From positions 48,283 to 112,282 of the forward strand of contig JAZGEY010000016.1 in assembly GCA_036478985.1 (NCBI GenBank): DNA of 64,000 bases, written 5' to 3'. The position numbers and the translations under genes are program-made. How positions within the stretch are numbered: position 1 is the stretch's first letter; the number at the start of each line of letters is the position of its first letter. The notes below the pieces were generated by a model. That model was not told where the DNA came from. It saw only the letters and a program-made list of their open reading frames with translations, and did no database searches. This document shows positions 45,366-54,996 of the stretch, piece after piece. Source of the stretch: Pseudahrensia sp036478985. Lineage in GTDB: Bacteria > Pseudomonadota > Alphaproteobacteria > Rhizobiales > Rhizobiaceae.

Positions 45366-46562
45366 ATGAATTTTGGCCGAACATATCTCGATTATAACGC
45401 CAGCGCGCCCCTAAGAGAGTGCGCTCGTAGTGCTATGGTTGATGCACTTTCGCGCCACGGGAACCCTTCTTCAATTCACGGTGAGGGTCGTGATATGCGC
45501 CGCCTTATTGAACAAGCTCGCGGCGAAATCGCGGCTTTAGTGGGGGCAGAGCTTGAAAGCGTGGTGTTCACAAGTAGTGCCACAGAAGCCGTTGATCTCG
45601 CACTAACTCCAAACATCACCAGCAATGGCACACCACGTCCCGCAGGTAAGCTTTATGTCTTGGCGACAGAACACCCGTGCGTCTTAGCAGGTGGACGGTT
45701 TTCGTCTGATGATATTGTGATCATCCCTGTTTCGACCAACGGTTTGATAGATATGCCCGCGTTTGAGGTTTTGTTAGAGAATCATGGTGATGGCGTGCCC
45801 TATGTCGCCATTCAATTGGTGAACAGCGAAACAGGCATCATTCAGCCTGTGGCGGAGGTGGCGCAGAAAGTGCGCTTTTTGGGCGGCTATACGTTTTGTG
45901 ATGCTGTTCAAGCCATTGGTCGCATGCCTGTTGATGTAAAAGCACTCGGCGTAGATTTCCTTGCTCTATCGGCTCATAAAATTGGCGGCCCCCAAGGGGT
46001 AGGGGCGCTGGTTGTTGCTCATAGCATTCTCACCATGCCTCCAGCCATAAAAGGTGGCGGGCAGGAGCTTAAACGCCGAGCTGGTACTGAGAATGTCGCT
46101 GCTATTGCTGGGTTTGGGGCTGCTGCTGTCGAGGCGCGGTCTGAAGCCGCAGATTATTCTGGAATTTCAACACTAAGGGAATCGATAGAGGAGCAACTCG
46201 TTCCTATATGTAAGAAACTGGGTCTTGATGATCTTTTCACCGTCTTTGGAGGTGATGTTGATAGGGTTGGAAATACGCTTCTTTTCAGCTTGGAGGGCAT
46301 GAAGGCAGAAACAGCTTTAATCGCTTTCGATCTTGAAGGGGTGGCGGTTTCCAGCGGTTCAGCCTGTTCATCGGGCAAAGTGGGTAGCAGCCATGTTCTT
46401 TTAAGCATGGACGTGGCAGAAGATGCGGCTCAAAGTGCAATCAGAGTAAGCCTTGGTTGGGGGTCAACCGAAGCTGATACAAATAAATTCGTCGCCGCGT
46501 TTGAGCGTATTGCCAAACGAATGGCGACCAAAAGAGACACGATAATTGCAGGTGCTGCTTAG
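45366..46562 (+). CDS. Cysteine desulfurase, IscS/NifS-like, first gene of the suf operon
   Basis: A PLP enzyme that takes sulfur from cysteine for Fe-S cluster assembly. It is 398 residues with YLDYNASAP at the N-terminus, the PLP lysine in SAHKIGGPQG, and the active-site cysteine in SSGSACSSGKVG. It precedes sufB by 20 nt. Having both this group I type enzyme and SufS in one operon is common in Hyphomicrobiales. A 257-nt intergenic region upstream holds the predicted operator. Confidence 0.9.
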   Translation: MNFGRTYLDYNASAPLRECARSAMVDALSRHGNPSSIHGEGRDMRRLIEQARGEIAALVGAELESVVFTSSATEAVDLALTPNITSNGTPRPAGKLYVLATEHPCVLAGGRFSSDDIVIIPVSTNGLIDMPAFEVLLENHGDGVPYVAIQLVNSETGIIQPVAEVAQKVRFLGGYTFCDAVQAIGRMPVDVKALGVDFLALSAHKIGGPQGVGALVVAHSILTMPPAIKGGGQELKRRAGTENVAAIAGFGAAAVEARSEAADYSGISTLRESIEEQLVPICKKLGLDDLFTVFGGDVDRVGNTLLFSLEGMKAETALIAFDLEGVAVSSGSACSSGKVGSSHVLLSMDVAEDAAQSAIRVSLGWGSTEADTNKFVAAFERIAKRMATKRDTIIAGAA

Positions 46563-46582
46563 CGCCTTAATGGAGAAGACAC

Positions 46583-48118
46583 ATGGTTGCGGTTCAAGAA
46601 ACCATCGATACAGTTAAAAAACTGGATATCGACCAATATAAATACGGGTTCTCGACCGACATCGAGTCCGACATGGCCCCCAAAGGGCTAGACGAAGATA
46701 CAATCCGTTTCATCTCGGCCAAAAAAGGCGAGCCGGAATGGATGTTGAATTGGCGGCTTGAGGCGTTCGAGCGCTGGAAAACCATGACCGAGCCAGATTG
46801 GGCGCGGGTGGCCTACGACAAGATTGATTATCAAGACATCTACTATTATGCCGCCCCAAAGAACTTTGAGGATGGGCCGAAGTCGCTGGATGAAGTCGAT
46901 CCCGAATTACTCCGCACCTACGAGAAACTTGGTATTCCGCTTTTTGAGCAGGAAATTCTTGCGGGTGTTGTAAAGCCCAAACCTGAAGCTACGGAAGAAG
47001 GTGAAGAGGGCGATTGGGGCGACAACATTTATAAATCTGGTCGCGTTGCTGTGGATGCGGTGTTCGATTCCGTTTCCGTTGTCACCACATTCCGTAAAGA
47101 ACTTGCAAAAGCTGGCGTGATTTTCTGCTCGATTTCGGAAGCGATTAAAGACTATCCAGAGCTTATTCAAAAATACTTGGCGACTGTCGTTCCCGTAACC
47201 GACAACTATTTCGCAACGCTCAACTGCGCCGTGTTTACAGATGGCACGTTCGTTTACATTCCTGAGGGCGTGCGTTGTCCGATGGAGTTGTCCACTTATT
47301 TCCGAATTAACGAGCAAAACACAGGCCAATTTGAGCGCACGCTTATTATCGCTGAAAAAGGCTCCTACGTTTCCTACCTCGAAGGTTGCACCGCACCCCA
47401 ACGGGACGAAAACCAATTGCACGCGGCAGTGGTTGAGCTGATCGCGTTTGACGATGCTGAGATTAAATATTCCACCGTACAAAACTGGTATCCGGGCGAC
47501 GAGAACGGCAAGGGCGGGATTTACAACTTCGTTACCAAACGTGCCGATTGCCGTGGCAAAAATTCCAAGGTTTCATGGACACAGGTTGAGACAGGCTCTG
47601 CCGTAACGTGGAAATACCCAAGCTGCATTTTGCGCGGCGATGGTTCGCGGGGCGAGTTCTACTCAATCGCGGTTTCCAACGGCATGCAGCAAATCGATAG
47701 CGGCACGAAAATGCTGCATCTGGGGAAGAACACCACCAGCCGTATTATCTCCAAAGGTATTTCGGCGGGCCGTTCATCGAACACCTATCGCGGGCAAGTC
47801 AACATCGCCCGTAAAGCAAGCGATGCACGGAACTTCACCCAATGCGACAGCCTGTTGATTGGCGATAAATGTGGAGCCCACACCGTGCCCTACATCGAAG
47901 CCAAAAACCCATCTGCCCAATTGGAACACGAGGCCACAACCTCAAAGATTTCCGACGATCAACTGTTCTACTGTCTCCAACGGGGCATCCCCGAAGAGGA
48001 AGCAATCGCACTGATTGTGAATGGCTTCGTCAAAGAAGTGATCCAAGAATTGCCAATGGAATTTGCGGTTGAAGCGCAGAAGCTGATTAGTATTTCGCTT
48101 GAGGGGAGTGTGGGGTGA
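46583..48118 (+). CDS. sufB: Fe-S cluster scaffold protein SufB
   Basis: Core of the SufBCD scaffold on which Fe-S clusters are assembled. It is 511 residues. GDKCGAHTVPYIE carries the cysteine that corresponds to the sulfur-receiving Cys of E. coli SufB, and EHEATTSKISDDQLFYCLQRGI is the conserved C-terminal segment. An insertion of about 25 residues rich in Glu (VKPKPEATEEGEEGDWG) lies near residue 140. The stop codon shares a base with the start of the HIRAN-domain gene. Confidence 0.96.
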   Translation: MVAVQETIDTVKKLDIDQYKYGFSTDIESDMAPKGLDEDTIRFISAKKGEPEWMLNWRLEAFERWKTMTEPDWARVAYDKIDYQDIYYYAAPKNFEDGPKSLDEVDPELLRTYEKLGIPLFEQEILAGVVKPKPEATEEGEEGDWGDNIYKSGRVAVDAVFDSVSVVTTFRKELAKAGVIFCSISEAIKDYPELIQKYLATVVPVTDNYFATLNCAVFTDGTFVYIPEGVRCPMELSTYFRINEQNTGQFERTLIIAEKGSYVSYLEGCTAPQRDENQLHAAVVELIAFDDAEIKYSTVQNWYPGDENGKGGIYNFVTKRADCRGKNSKVSWTQVETGSAVTWKYPSCILRGDGSRGEFYSIAVSNGMQQIDSGTKMLHLGKNTTSRIISKGISAGRSSNTYRGQVNIARKASDARNFTQCDSLLIGDKCGAHTVPYIEAKNPSAQLEHEATTSKISDDQLFYCLQRGIPEEEAIALIVNGFVKEVIQELPMEFAVEAQKLISISLEGSVG

Positions 48119-48510
48119 TGGGTATATTCTCTTCTTTGTTTGGCAAACGCGAGTTGATCTTTGAAATGTTTGCCGAGGATTTCGACATTGTAGGAGAATC
48201 CTATTATCAACAAAATTTAACAAAGATTACTGGTGGAAAAACAGAGGAGAGTGCTGAGTTTCACTGCGAAGCGAAGTTAGTCCCAGAAAAAAACAACCCA
48301 CATGACTCGAATGCTGTCAAAATCACAATTAATGGACTTCAAGTCGGCCATTTGTCACGAGATGACGCCGCAGACTATCGCGACTGGTTTGGTTCAGTAA
48401 AAGCAAAATGCGACTCGGTAATTGTTGGTGGTTGGGATCGAGGAAATAGAGGGGCAGGCCATTTTGGAGTGAAGTTAGACATCGATTGGCCGCCTAAATT
48501 GATCAAATAG
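48118..48510 (+). CDS. HIRAN-domain protein inserted between sufB and sufC
   Basis: A 130-residue protein. Residues from about 20 to 90 have the HIRAN pattern: IVGESYYQQNL, LVPEKNNPHDSNAVKI and VGHLSRDDAADYRDW. In eukaryotic HLTF this domain binds DNA 3' ends; in bacteria stand-alone versions have no known role. The ATG overlaps the sufB stop by one base and the gene ends 21 nt before sufC, so it must be cotranscribed. The C-terminus ends in a short basic DWPPKLIK segment. It is not a usual member of suf operons. No signal peptide or membrane helix. Confidence 0.75.
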   Translation: MGIFSSLFGKRELIFEMFAEDFDIVGESYYQQNLTKITGGKTEESAEFHCEAKLVPEKNNPHDSNAVKITINGLQVGHLSRDDAADYRDWFGSVKAKCDSVIVGGWDRGNRGAGHFGVKLDIDWPPKLIK

Positions 48511-48531
48511 TTCGAAGAAAGAACAAAACAA

Positions 48532-49287
48532 ATGCTAGAAATTAAAAACCTTCACGTTCGCATTGCGGATACGGATACAAAAATTCTTAATGGGCTAAAC
48601 CTCTCGGTTAAAGCTGGAGAAGTGGCGGCTATTATGGGGCCTAATGGGTCTGGTAAATCGACGCTGTCCTACGTGCTTTCCGGCAAGGAAGACTACGAAG
48701 TTACCGAAGGGTCGATCACCTATGATGGTCAAGACCTGTTGGAAATGGACGTTACAGAACGGGCCGCTGCTGGTGTGTTTTTGGCTTTCCAATACCCTGT
48801 CGAAATTCCCGGTGTTCCCACCATGTCGTTCCTAAAAGAAGCCATGAACTCCCAGCGCAAGCAACGCGGTGAGGACATTCTAACTACTCCTGATTTCATC
48901 AAGAAAGTACGGGCTGCGGCGGGTGATTTGAAGATCGACTTCAACATGCTTAAACGTCCCGTCAATGTTGGGTTTTCTGGCGGCGAAAAGAAACGTGCTG
49001 AGATTTTACAAATGTCATTGCTTGAACCAAAGCTTTGCATTTTGGACGAGACGGATTCTGGCCTCGATATTGATGCGCTTAAGGTTGTCTCCGAAGGGGT
49101 CAATATGCTGCGTTCACCAGGTCGCGCAGTTATCGTTATCACCCACTACCAGCGTTTACTTGACCATATTGTGCCGGACACGGTGCATGTTTTATCGAAG
49201 GGGAAGATCATCAAATCTGGTGATAAAACTCTGGCAATGGAGCTGGAAGAAAAAGGCTATGCAGACGTAATTGAAGCGGCGGCGTAA
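48532..49287 (+). CDS. sufC: Fe-S assembly ATPase SufC
   Basis: The ABC-type ATPase of the SufBCD scaffold. It is 251 residues with Walker A GPNGSGKST, the signature region FSGGEKKRAEI and the Walker B segment CILDETDSGLDID. It ends 6 nt before sufD. Confidence 0.97.
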   Translation: MLEIKNLHVRIADTDTKILNGLNLSVKAGEVAAIMGPNGSGKSTLSYVLSGKEDYEVTEGSITYDGQDLLEMDVTERAAAGVFLAFQYPVEIPGVPTMSFLKEAMNSQRKQRGEDILTTPDFIKKVRAAAGDLKIDFNMLKRPVNVGFSGGEKKRAEILQMSLLEPKLCILDETDSGLDIDALKVVSEGVNMLRSPGRAVIVITHYQRLLDHIVPDTVHVLSKGKIIKSGDKTLAMELEEKGYADVIEAAA

Positions 49288-49293
49288 AAGACC

Positions 49294-50586
49294 ATGACAG
49301 TTCATAATCCACGCACCTTAACGGATGCGGAAACATTTTTGATTGAAGCTTACTCTGCCGCCGATTGGTTGGCAGGGGACGATAAGGTTCGAGCGTCCCG
49401 CGATACAGCGATAGAAGCGTTGAAAACCAACGGTCTGCCAACGCGCCGCGTTGAGGCGTTCCATTACACTGACCTGCGTGCCAATCTCGCCAAGGGCTAC
49501 TCTCCAAGCCAGCGCCCGAATTCTGATCTGGCGGCGCATGCCATGCTCGATTACGAGCGGCTTATTCCTGCAGTTCGCTTGCCGATGGTCAACGGCTATT
49601 ATTTTGCCGACATGGCGGATGATTTGCCAGAGGGCGTTTCCGTTATCCCAGGTTTTCAAAGCGGTGATTTTGGTTCCAGTGTGGTGGCTTTGGCCAACAC
49701 TGTCGAGACACTAAACACAGCTTTCACCAACGATGGCGTCAGCATTTCCTTTGCGGCCGATAGCACCGTTGCTGGCAATATCGGTATCGCCAATTCCTAT
49801 GTGGGCGAAGAAGGCGGCATGGCCGTCACTCGCAATAAAGTCAGCGTTGGCAAAAACGCCAAAGGCAAAATTGTCGATCGTTTCTGTGGCAACAATGGCG
49901 TCGCTTATTTAAGCAGCTCAGTTGTGAACATCACCATCGAAGAGGGCGCAACGCTCAATTACACGCTGGTGATTGAAGAAGGCGATATGGCGCAACGGTT
50001 GGCTCGTCTTTCCGTTGAATTGAAAGACAACGCCACCCTCAACTTATTTGTCCTCAACGGAGGCGGTAAACTCGTTCGTCAAGAAATCTATTTTGAAGTG
50101 AAGGGCGAGAACGTCGCTCTCAATATTTCAGGTGTGAATTTAATCGGCGGCGATGCTCTGATCGACGTGACTTCGGTTATCAACCACCACACCCCGAACA
50201 CGGTTTCTAATGAGATATTCCGTAATGTTGTAACAGGCCGTGGCAAGGGCGTGTTCCAAGGACAAATCAACGTAGCGCAAGCAGCGCAACTGACCGATGC
50301 TCGCATGGCTTGCAACACCTTGTTGTTGTCAGATGATTGCGATTTTTCCGCCAAGCCAGAACTCGAAATTTTCGCCGACGACGTCCAATGCGCCCACGGT
50401 GCAACGGTTACGGATTTAGAAGAAAGCTATCTGTTCTACCTGATGGCGCGGGGTATCTCTAAGGAGGCCGCACGGCGCATGTTGATAAAAGCATTCGTTG
50501 CCGAAGTCGTTGAAGAAATGGACGACGAGGCATTGGTTGAGGCATTGGAATCTCGCATTGATGTGTGGATGGAAAAGCATGTCTAA
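49294..50586 (+). CDS. sufD: Fe-S cluster assembly protein SufD
   Basis: Partner of SufB in the SufBCD scaffold. It is 430 residues. Near the C-terminus, DVQCAHGATVTDLEESYLFY contains the histidine that corresponds to the conserved His of E. coli SufD needed for iron or cluster binding. The N-terminal part is more variable, as in the family. It overlaps sufS by 8 nt. Confidence 0.95.
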   Translation: MTVHNPRTLTDAETFLIEAYSAADWLAGDDKVRASRDTAIEALKTNGLPTRRVEAFHYTDLRANLAKGYSPSQRPNSDLAAHAMLDYERLIPAVRLPMVNGYYFADMADDLPEGVSVIPGFQSGDFGSSVVALANTVETLNTAFTNDGVSISFAADSTVAGNIGIANSYVGEEGGMAVTRNKVSVGKNAKGKIVDRFCGNNGVAYLSSSVVNITIEEGATLNYTLVIEEGDMAQRLARLSVELKDNATLNLFVLNGGGKLVRQEIYFEVKGENVALNISGVNLIGGDALIDVTSVINHHTPNTVSNEIFRNVVTGRGKGVFQGQINVAQAAQLTDARMACNTLLLSDDCDFSAKPELEIFADDVQCAHGATVTDLEESYLFYLMARGISKEAARRMLIKAFVAEVVEEMDDEALVEALESRIDVWMEKHV

Positions 50587-51802
50587 GTACAACCTAGAAG
50601 CCACCCGTGCCGACTTCCCGATCCTGCATCGTGAAGTGCATGGCAAGCCGTTGGTCTATCTCGACAACGGTGCGTCCGCTCAAAAGCCCCGTCAGGTTAT
50701 TGATGCGGTGAGCCATGCTTATGAAAACGAATATGCCAACGTGCATCGTGGTCTGCATTTCCTTTCTAATGCTGCCACCGATGCCTATGAAGCAGCGCGG
50801 GGTAAAGTTCGTAAATTCCTCAATGCGCCGAGCGATGAGAATATTGTATTTACGGCGGGAACGACTGAAGCGATCAATCTCGTGGCCTATGGTTATGCCA
50901 TGCCGACCATGGGTGAGGGGGATGAGATCGTTCTCTCCATCCTTGAGCATCATTCCAACATCGTGCCGTGGAACTTCCTGCGTGAGCGCCAAGGGGTGAA
51001 GCTTGTATGGGTCGATTGCGATGATGATGGTGGGCTGTCGTTAGAAGCGGTAGAAGCGGCTTGTACTGAGCGCACAAAGCTTATTGCGATCACGCAAATG
51101 TCGAACGTTACGGGCACAATTGTCCCCGTTAAAGAAATTTGCGCCATGGCCCATGCGCGCGGCATCAAGGTGTTGGTGGATGGTTCCCAAGGGGCGGTTC
51201 ATATGCCTGTTGATGTGCAGGACATGGATTGCGATTTTTACGCTGTTACGGGTCACAAGCTTTATGGGCCTTCGGGCATTGGCGTTCTCTATGGCAAGAA
51301 AGAAGCGCTTGAAGAAATGCGTCCGTTCCAAGGGGGCGGGGAGATGATCCTTGATGTGACCAAGGATGGCGTTACCTACAACGACCCACCGCATCGCTTT
51401 GAAGCTGGAACACCGCCCATCGTGCAAGCGATTGGTCTGGGTGCGGCACTCGATTATATGGAAAACATTGGTCTCGAAAACATAGCCGCTCATGAATTGG
51501 ATTTACGCGACTATGCGCGCGAGCAGTTGCAGAAAATAAACTCACTACGGATCATTGGCGATACACCCGACAAAGGCTCCATATTCTCGTTTGAATTGGA
51601 GGGTATACATGCCCATGATGTCTCGATGGTGATCGACAGATCAGGTGTTGCTGTACGGGCCGGCACTCACTGCGCCCAGCCTTTGATGGAGCGCTTTGGC
51701 GTTACGTCCACATGCCGTGCCAGTTTTGGTCTCTATAACACCCGCGCCGAAGTTGACGTATTGGTGGAAGCACTCGAAAAGGCACGGAAATTCTTTTCGT
51801 GA
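50579..51802 (+). CDS. sufS: Cysteine desulfurase SufS
   Basis: Group II cysteine desulfurase that supplies sulfur to the SUF scaffold. It is 407 residues with VYLDNGASAQKP at the N-terminus, the PLP lysine in VTGHKLYGPSG and the active cysteine in RAGTHCAQP. The ATG at 50579 lies inside the sufD tail. A frame extending upstream from 50498 overlaps sufD and is rejected. No sufE gene is present in this operon. Confidence 0.96.
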   Translation: MSKYNLEATRADFPILHREVHGKPLVYLDNGASAQKPRQVIDAVSHAYENEYANVHRGLHFLSNAATDAYEAARGKVRKFLNAPSDENIVFTAGTTEAINLVAYGYAMPTMGEGDEIVLSILEHHSNIVPWNFLRERQGVKLVWVDCDDDGGLSLEAVEAACTERTKLIAITQMSNVTGTIVPVKEICAMAHARGIKVLVDGSQGAVHMPVDVQDMDCDFYAVTGHKLYGPSGIGVLYGKKEALEEMRPFQGGGEMILDVTKDGVTYNDPPHRFEAGTPPIVQAIGLGAALDYMENIGLENIAAHELDLRDYAREQLQKINSLRIIGDTPDKGSIFSFELEGIHAHDVSMVIDRSGVAVRAGTHCAQPLMERFGVTSTCRASFGLYNTRAEVDVLVEALEKARKFFS

Positions 51803-51813
51803 AGGATAATGAA

Positions 51814-52218
51814 ATGAGCGATACAAAACTTACAACCGCTGAAATGGAAACTGGCCCAAACGCGGCCGCCATCGGCGAGCAAACTCCAAGTTCCATTCCG
51901 CAAGAGGAATTGGATCGGTTGGCGACTGATATTATTGCCGCAATTAAAACGGTTTACGATCCGGAAATTCCGTCCGACATTTACGAGATTGGCTTAATTT
52001 ACCGCATCGACATTGATGACAACCGCATGGTTGATATCGACATGACCGTTACCGCGCCGGGTTGCCCTGTTGCTGGCGAAATGCCCGGGTGGGTGGAAAA
52101 TGCCGTTGGTCCTGTTGAAGGCGTTTCTGGCGTTAAGGTGCAAATGGTTTTCGATCCGCCGTGGACACCAGAACGCCTAAGCGAAGAAGCTCAAGTTGCC
52201 CTTGGTTGGTACGTTTAA
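51814..52218 (+). CDS. sufT: SufT-like Fe-S assembly protein (DUF59/MIP18 domain)
   Basis: A 134-residue protein with a DUF59 domain: YDPEIPSDIYEIGLIY and MTVTAPGCPVAGEMP, whose cysteine is conserved in the family. SufT proteins help Fe-S maturation. The ATG at 51814 has AAGGA seven bases upstream, ahead of an earlier in-frame GTG at 51799. It ends the suf operon. The gene that usually follows here, sufA, is not present: gltX begins about 100 nt downstream. Confidence 0.88.
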   Translation: MSDTKLTTAEMETGPNAAAIGEQTPSSIPQEELDRLATDIIAAIKTVYDPEIPSDIYEIGLIYRIDIDDNRMVDIDMTVTAPGCPVAGEMPGWVENAVGPVEGVSGVKVQMVFDPPWTPERLSEEAQVALGWYV

Positions 52219-52321
52219 GCCTCACAGTTAGAAACGACCCTTGCGATAATCGGCCAACAGGCATATCTGCAATGAAACAATAGCAAGCAGTAAGCTGCTC
52301 AAGCTCTATCGAGAATTACCA

Positions 52322-53698
52322 ATGACAAATATCAAAAATCCAGTTGTTCGTTTTGCCCCATCACCGACGGGACGATTGCATATCGGCAACATACGCACCG
52401 CACTGTTCAATTGGTTGTTCACGAAGAAATATGGCGGCAAATATATTCTTCGGTTGGATGATACGGATACTGAACGTTCTACGGATGAATTTGCCCAAGG
52501 GATCATCAACGATCTTGCATGGCTTGGCCTCGATCCTGACCAAACGGAAAAGCAATCAGACCGCTTTGCCCTATACGATAAAGCCGCTGAAAAACTGCGC
52601 GCCGACGGGCTACTCTATCCTTGCTACGAATCTCCAGACGAAATTGACCGCCGCCGTAAGCGCCTAATGACTCGTGGCTTACCGCCTGTTTACGACCGCG
52701 CTTCGTTGAAAATGACTGACGAAGAACGGGCAGCGCTTGAAGCCGAAGGAAAGAAACCGCATTGGCGTTTTCTCCTGCCTAACTATGAAACTAGTCCCTT
52801 CGAAACTCGTCGAACAGATGTTCATTTTAATGACGTGATGAAGGGCGAACAAACAGTTGATCTCGCCTCTATGTCTGATCCAATTCTCATTCGTGGTGAT
52901 GGTACATATCTCTACACATTGCCTTCAGTGGTTGATGATGCAGAGATGGGTGTAACCCACGTTATTCGAGGTGGGGACCATGTGACGAACACCGGAGTGC
53001 AGATTGCGATTTTTGAAGCGCTTGGGTACAAAGCGCCTGAATTCGGCCACCACAACTTGCTTCAAGATTCTTCCGGTGAGGGCCTATCCAAACGCAAAGG
53101 CGCTCTATCCATCGCCAGCCTAAATGAAGATGGCTTGGAGCCGATGGCCGTTGCATCACTGGCGACACTTATTGGCATGTCGCTGGATGTTGAAGCCTGT
53201 GAGAGTTTGGAGGCTTTGGGAGAGCTGTTTGATCCCTCGCGTGTTTCTAAATCAGATTCAAAGTTTGATGCAGAAGACCTTGTTGCCCTGAATGAAAAGC
53301 TATTGCATGAAATGGACTACACGGTAGCCAAACCACGTCTGGAAGCTTTAGATGCCGATCTTGGCGAAGCTTTCTGGCTGACGGTTCGTGCTAACATTTC
53401 TCGCTTCAAAGATGTAAGCGAATGGAAAAATATCGTTGATGGGAACTTCGCAAAAGCAAAGCTTGATGATGAAGATGCTGAATTTGTTGTTCAAGCGACC
53501 GCTTTGCTACCAGATGGCCCTTGGGGGGACGACGTTTGGAAAATCTGGACAGCGGCAGTAAAAGCTGAGACGGGCCGCAAGGGGCGGGCGCTGTTCATGC
53601 CATTGCGCGTAGCTTTAACAGGTTTAGAGCACGGCCCTGACTTGGGCGCACTCTTACCAATTATTGGTTTGGAAAATACGCGTCGCCGACTACCCTAA
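52322..53698 (+). CDS. gltX: Glutamyl-tRNA synthetase
   Basis: Class I synthetase that charges tRNA-Glu, and in many alphaproteobacteria also tRNA-Gln, which is then amidated. It is 458 residues. The HIGH-type motif is RLHIGNIRTA and the KMSKS-type loop is EGLSKRKGA. Alphaproteobacteria often carry two gltX copies, and the specificity of this one cannot be told from the sequence. It overlaps the convergent DUF2865 gene by 38 nt. Confidence 0.94.
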   Translation: MTNIKNPVVRFAPSPTGRLHIGNIRTALFNWLFTKKYGGKYILRLDDTDTERSTDEFAQGIINDLAWLGLDPDQTEKQSDRFALYDKAAEKLRADGLLYPCYESPDEIDRRRKRLMTRGLPPVYDRASLKMTDEERAALEAEGKKPHWRFLLPNYETSPFETRRTDVHFNDVMKGEQTVDLASMSDPILIRGDGTYLYTLPSVVDDAEMGVTHVIRGGDHVTNTGVQIAIFEALGYKAPEFGHHNLLQDSSGEGLSKRKGALSIASLNEDGLEPMAVASLATLIGMSLDVEACESLEALGELFDPSRVSKSDSKFDAEDLVALNEKLLHEMDYTVAKPRLEALDADLGEAFWLTVRANISRFKDVSEWKNIVDGNFAKAKLDDEDAEFVVQATALLPDGPWGDDVWKIWTAAVKAETGRKGRALFMPLRVALTGLEHGPDLGALLPIIGLENTRRRLP

Positions 53699-54854
53699 CC
53701 TTACGGTTTTCTGCAACACGCTTGTCGTCGCCATTTGTTGGGTCTAGTTCTTCAATAATGTCTTTGTTGAAGTCGCCCTTGGCGTTGGCCAATGTTTCTG
53801 GGTCCTGCCCACGATCAACGCGCCAATTAGGCTTTGCTATACGGGAAATGACGCGTCGCTCAGATGCTTGTTTTTCTTTGGCGGTAACAGTTTCTGGCTT
53901 CGCGGCTTCCTGACGATCTAACAAACGATAGTTGCAAGAACAGCTGGGGTTATAGCTTTTTTGATAGGCGAAAGCCGTCGGCAGGGAAGTGTAGGGCTTA
54001 CCATTTTCCCTTGAGATCATTTGCTCTGTGCTTTGGCTCGCGGTTTTGTGGTAATAGAGCTTCATTTCTGTACCTGGACATAGGTTACTACAAGCGCTGG
54101 CATCACCACGAATTGATTGTTTGTTGGTCGAAAAACTTACGGGGAAGAAATATCCGTCACAGGTACGAACACAAATTGTGCGAACCGTATTGTAATTCAA
54201 TTTACGCAGTTGATCTTCAGTTGAACGGATACGTTTATATTCTTTCTTACCAACATTTCTGCGATTGCTTTTACGATTGTTTTTACTCTGCCGCTTCTGT
54301 TCTAATCGGAGTGCCCTGCGCTTTCTTGCAGCTGCCTGTTGACGGCGACGTTTCTGTTTAGAACTGCCAAAAATTTGCTCGAGAATTGTTGTGCGCTTAA
54401 CGCTAGCTTGACGGGTATTTTTTTTACCACAACGGTTGCGGCGCATAGCGCGGACAATCCTGCGGCGTTTGCTCTTGCTCTTGCTGCCTGAACCACCAGC
54501 TTTGCGCTGAAGCGAGCTAAGATTGCGCTTCATTTTGATGAGAGTGCTTCGAAGCCCTCGGCACGATGGATGTTTCTCGCGGCTGAAGAATTTTCTTTTG
54601 GCTGTACAGCCATAACCACTCATTTTTGATCGGATACGGCTTATCTGGCGCTTTTGTGCTTTTGCCGCACGACGGTATTTTGCGGAGCCGCCATCACTAC
54701 CGCGGCTAAGGGATGCCAGTTGATGTCGCAAGCTGGAGCAACTGTTGCTTTGCGCGTGCGCTGTTTCTGAAAAAACACCAAAAGCTAACAAAACCGCGAT
54801 TGCTATGAACAAGCGGACGGGCAATGTAACAATGTTGATAGTCGGTATGAACAC
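53661..54854 (-). CDS. DUF2865 protein, secreted and strongly basic
   Basis: A 397-residue protein with a signal peptide (cleavage after ETAHA), a very basic Arg/Lys-rich middle part (about residues 90-220), and a C-terminal DUF2865 region with RTICVRTCDGYFFPVSFST and LCPGTEMKLYYH. Several conserved cysteines suggest disulfides. I choose GTG at 54854, with AGGGG seven bases upstream, over a TTG at 54878. DUF2865 is typical of Hyphomicrobiales and has no known function. Its 3' end overlaps gltX. Confidence 0.82.
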   Translation of the reverse strand: MFIPTINIVTLPVRLFIAIAVLLAFGVFSETAHAQSNSCSSLRHQLASLSRGSDGGSAKYRRAAKAQKRQISRIRSKMSGYGCTAKRKFFSREKHPSCRGLRSTLIKMKRNLSSLQRKAGGSGSKSKSKRRRIVRAMRRNRCGKKNTRQASVKRTTILEQIFGSSKQKRRRQQAAARKRRALRLEQKRQSKNNRKSNRRNVGKKEYKRIRSTEDQLRKLNYNTVRTICVRTCDGYFFPVSFSTNKQSIRGDASACSNLCPGTEMKLYYHKTASQSTEQMISRENGKPYTSLPTAFAYQKSYNPSCSCNYRLLDRQEAAKPETVTAKEKQASERRVISRIAKPNWRVDRGQDPETLANAKGDFNKDIIEELDPTNGDDKRVAENRKVRVVGDAYFPNQ

Positions 54855-54889
54855 GGAATTGCCCCTAAATCTACTCAAAATGCCGCAAT

Positions 54890-54925
54890 GCTATTGCAGC
54901 GCGGATGTCTGCATAAAGCAATAGC
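54890..54925. repeat. Inverted repeat in the 5' leader of the DUF2865 gene
   Basis: GCTATTGC and GCAATAGC form a perfect 8-bp pair separated by 20 nt, located 36-71 nt upstream of the GTG start on the minus strand. It may be an operator or a leader hairpin; it is not a terminator, as no T-run follows. Confidence 0.4.
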
Positions 54926-54996
54926 GACAATTATTATCAATTCAGTAAATCAAATGAGGGTTAATTACAGTTTGAGTTAATTGTTAGTAACCAGCC

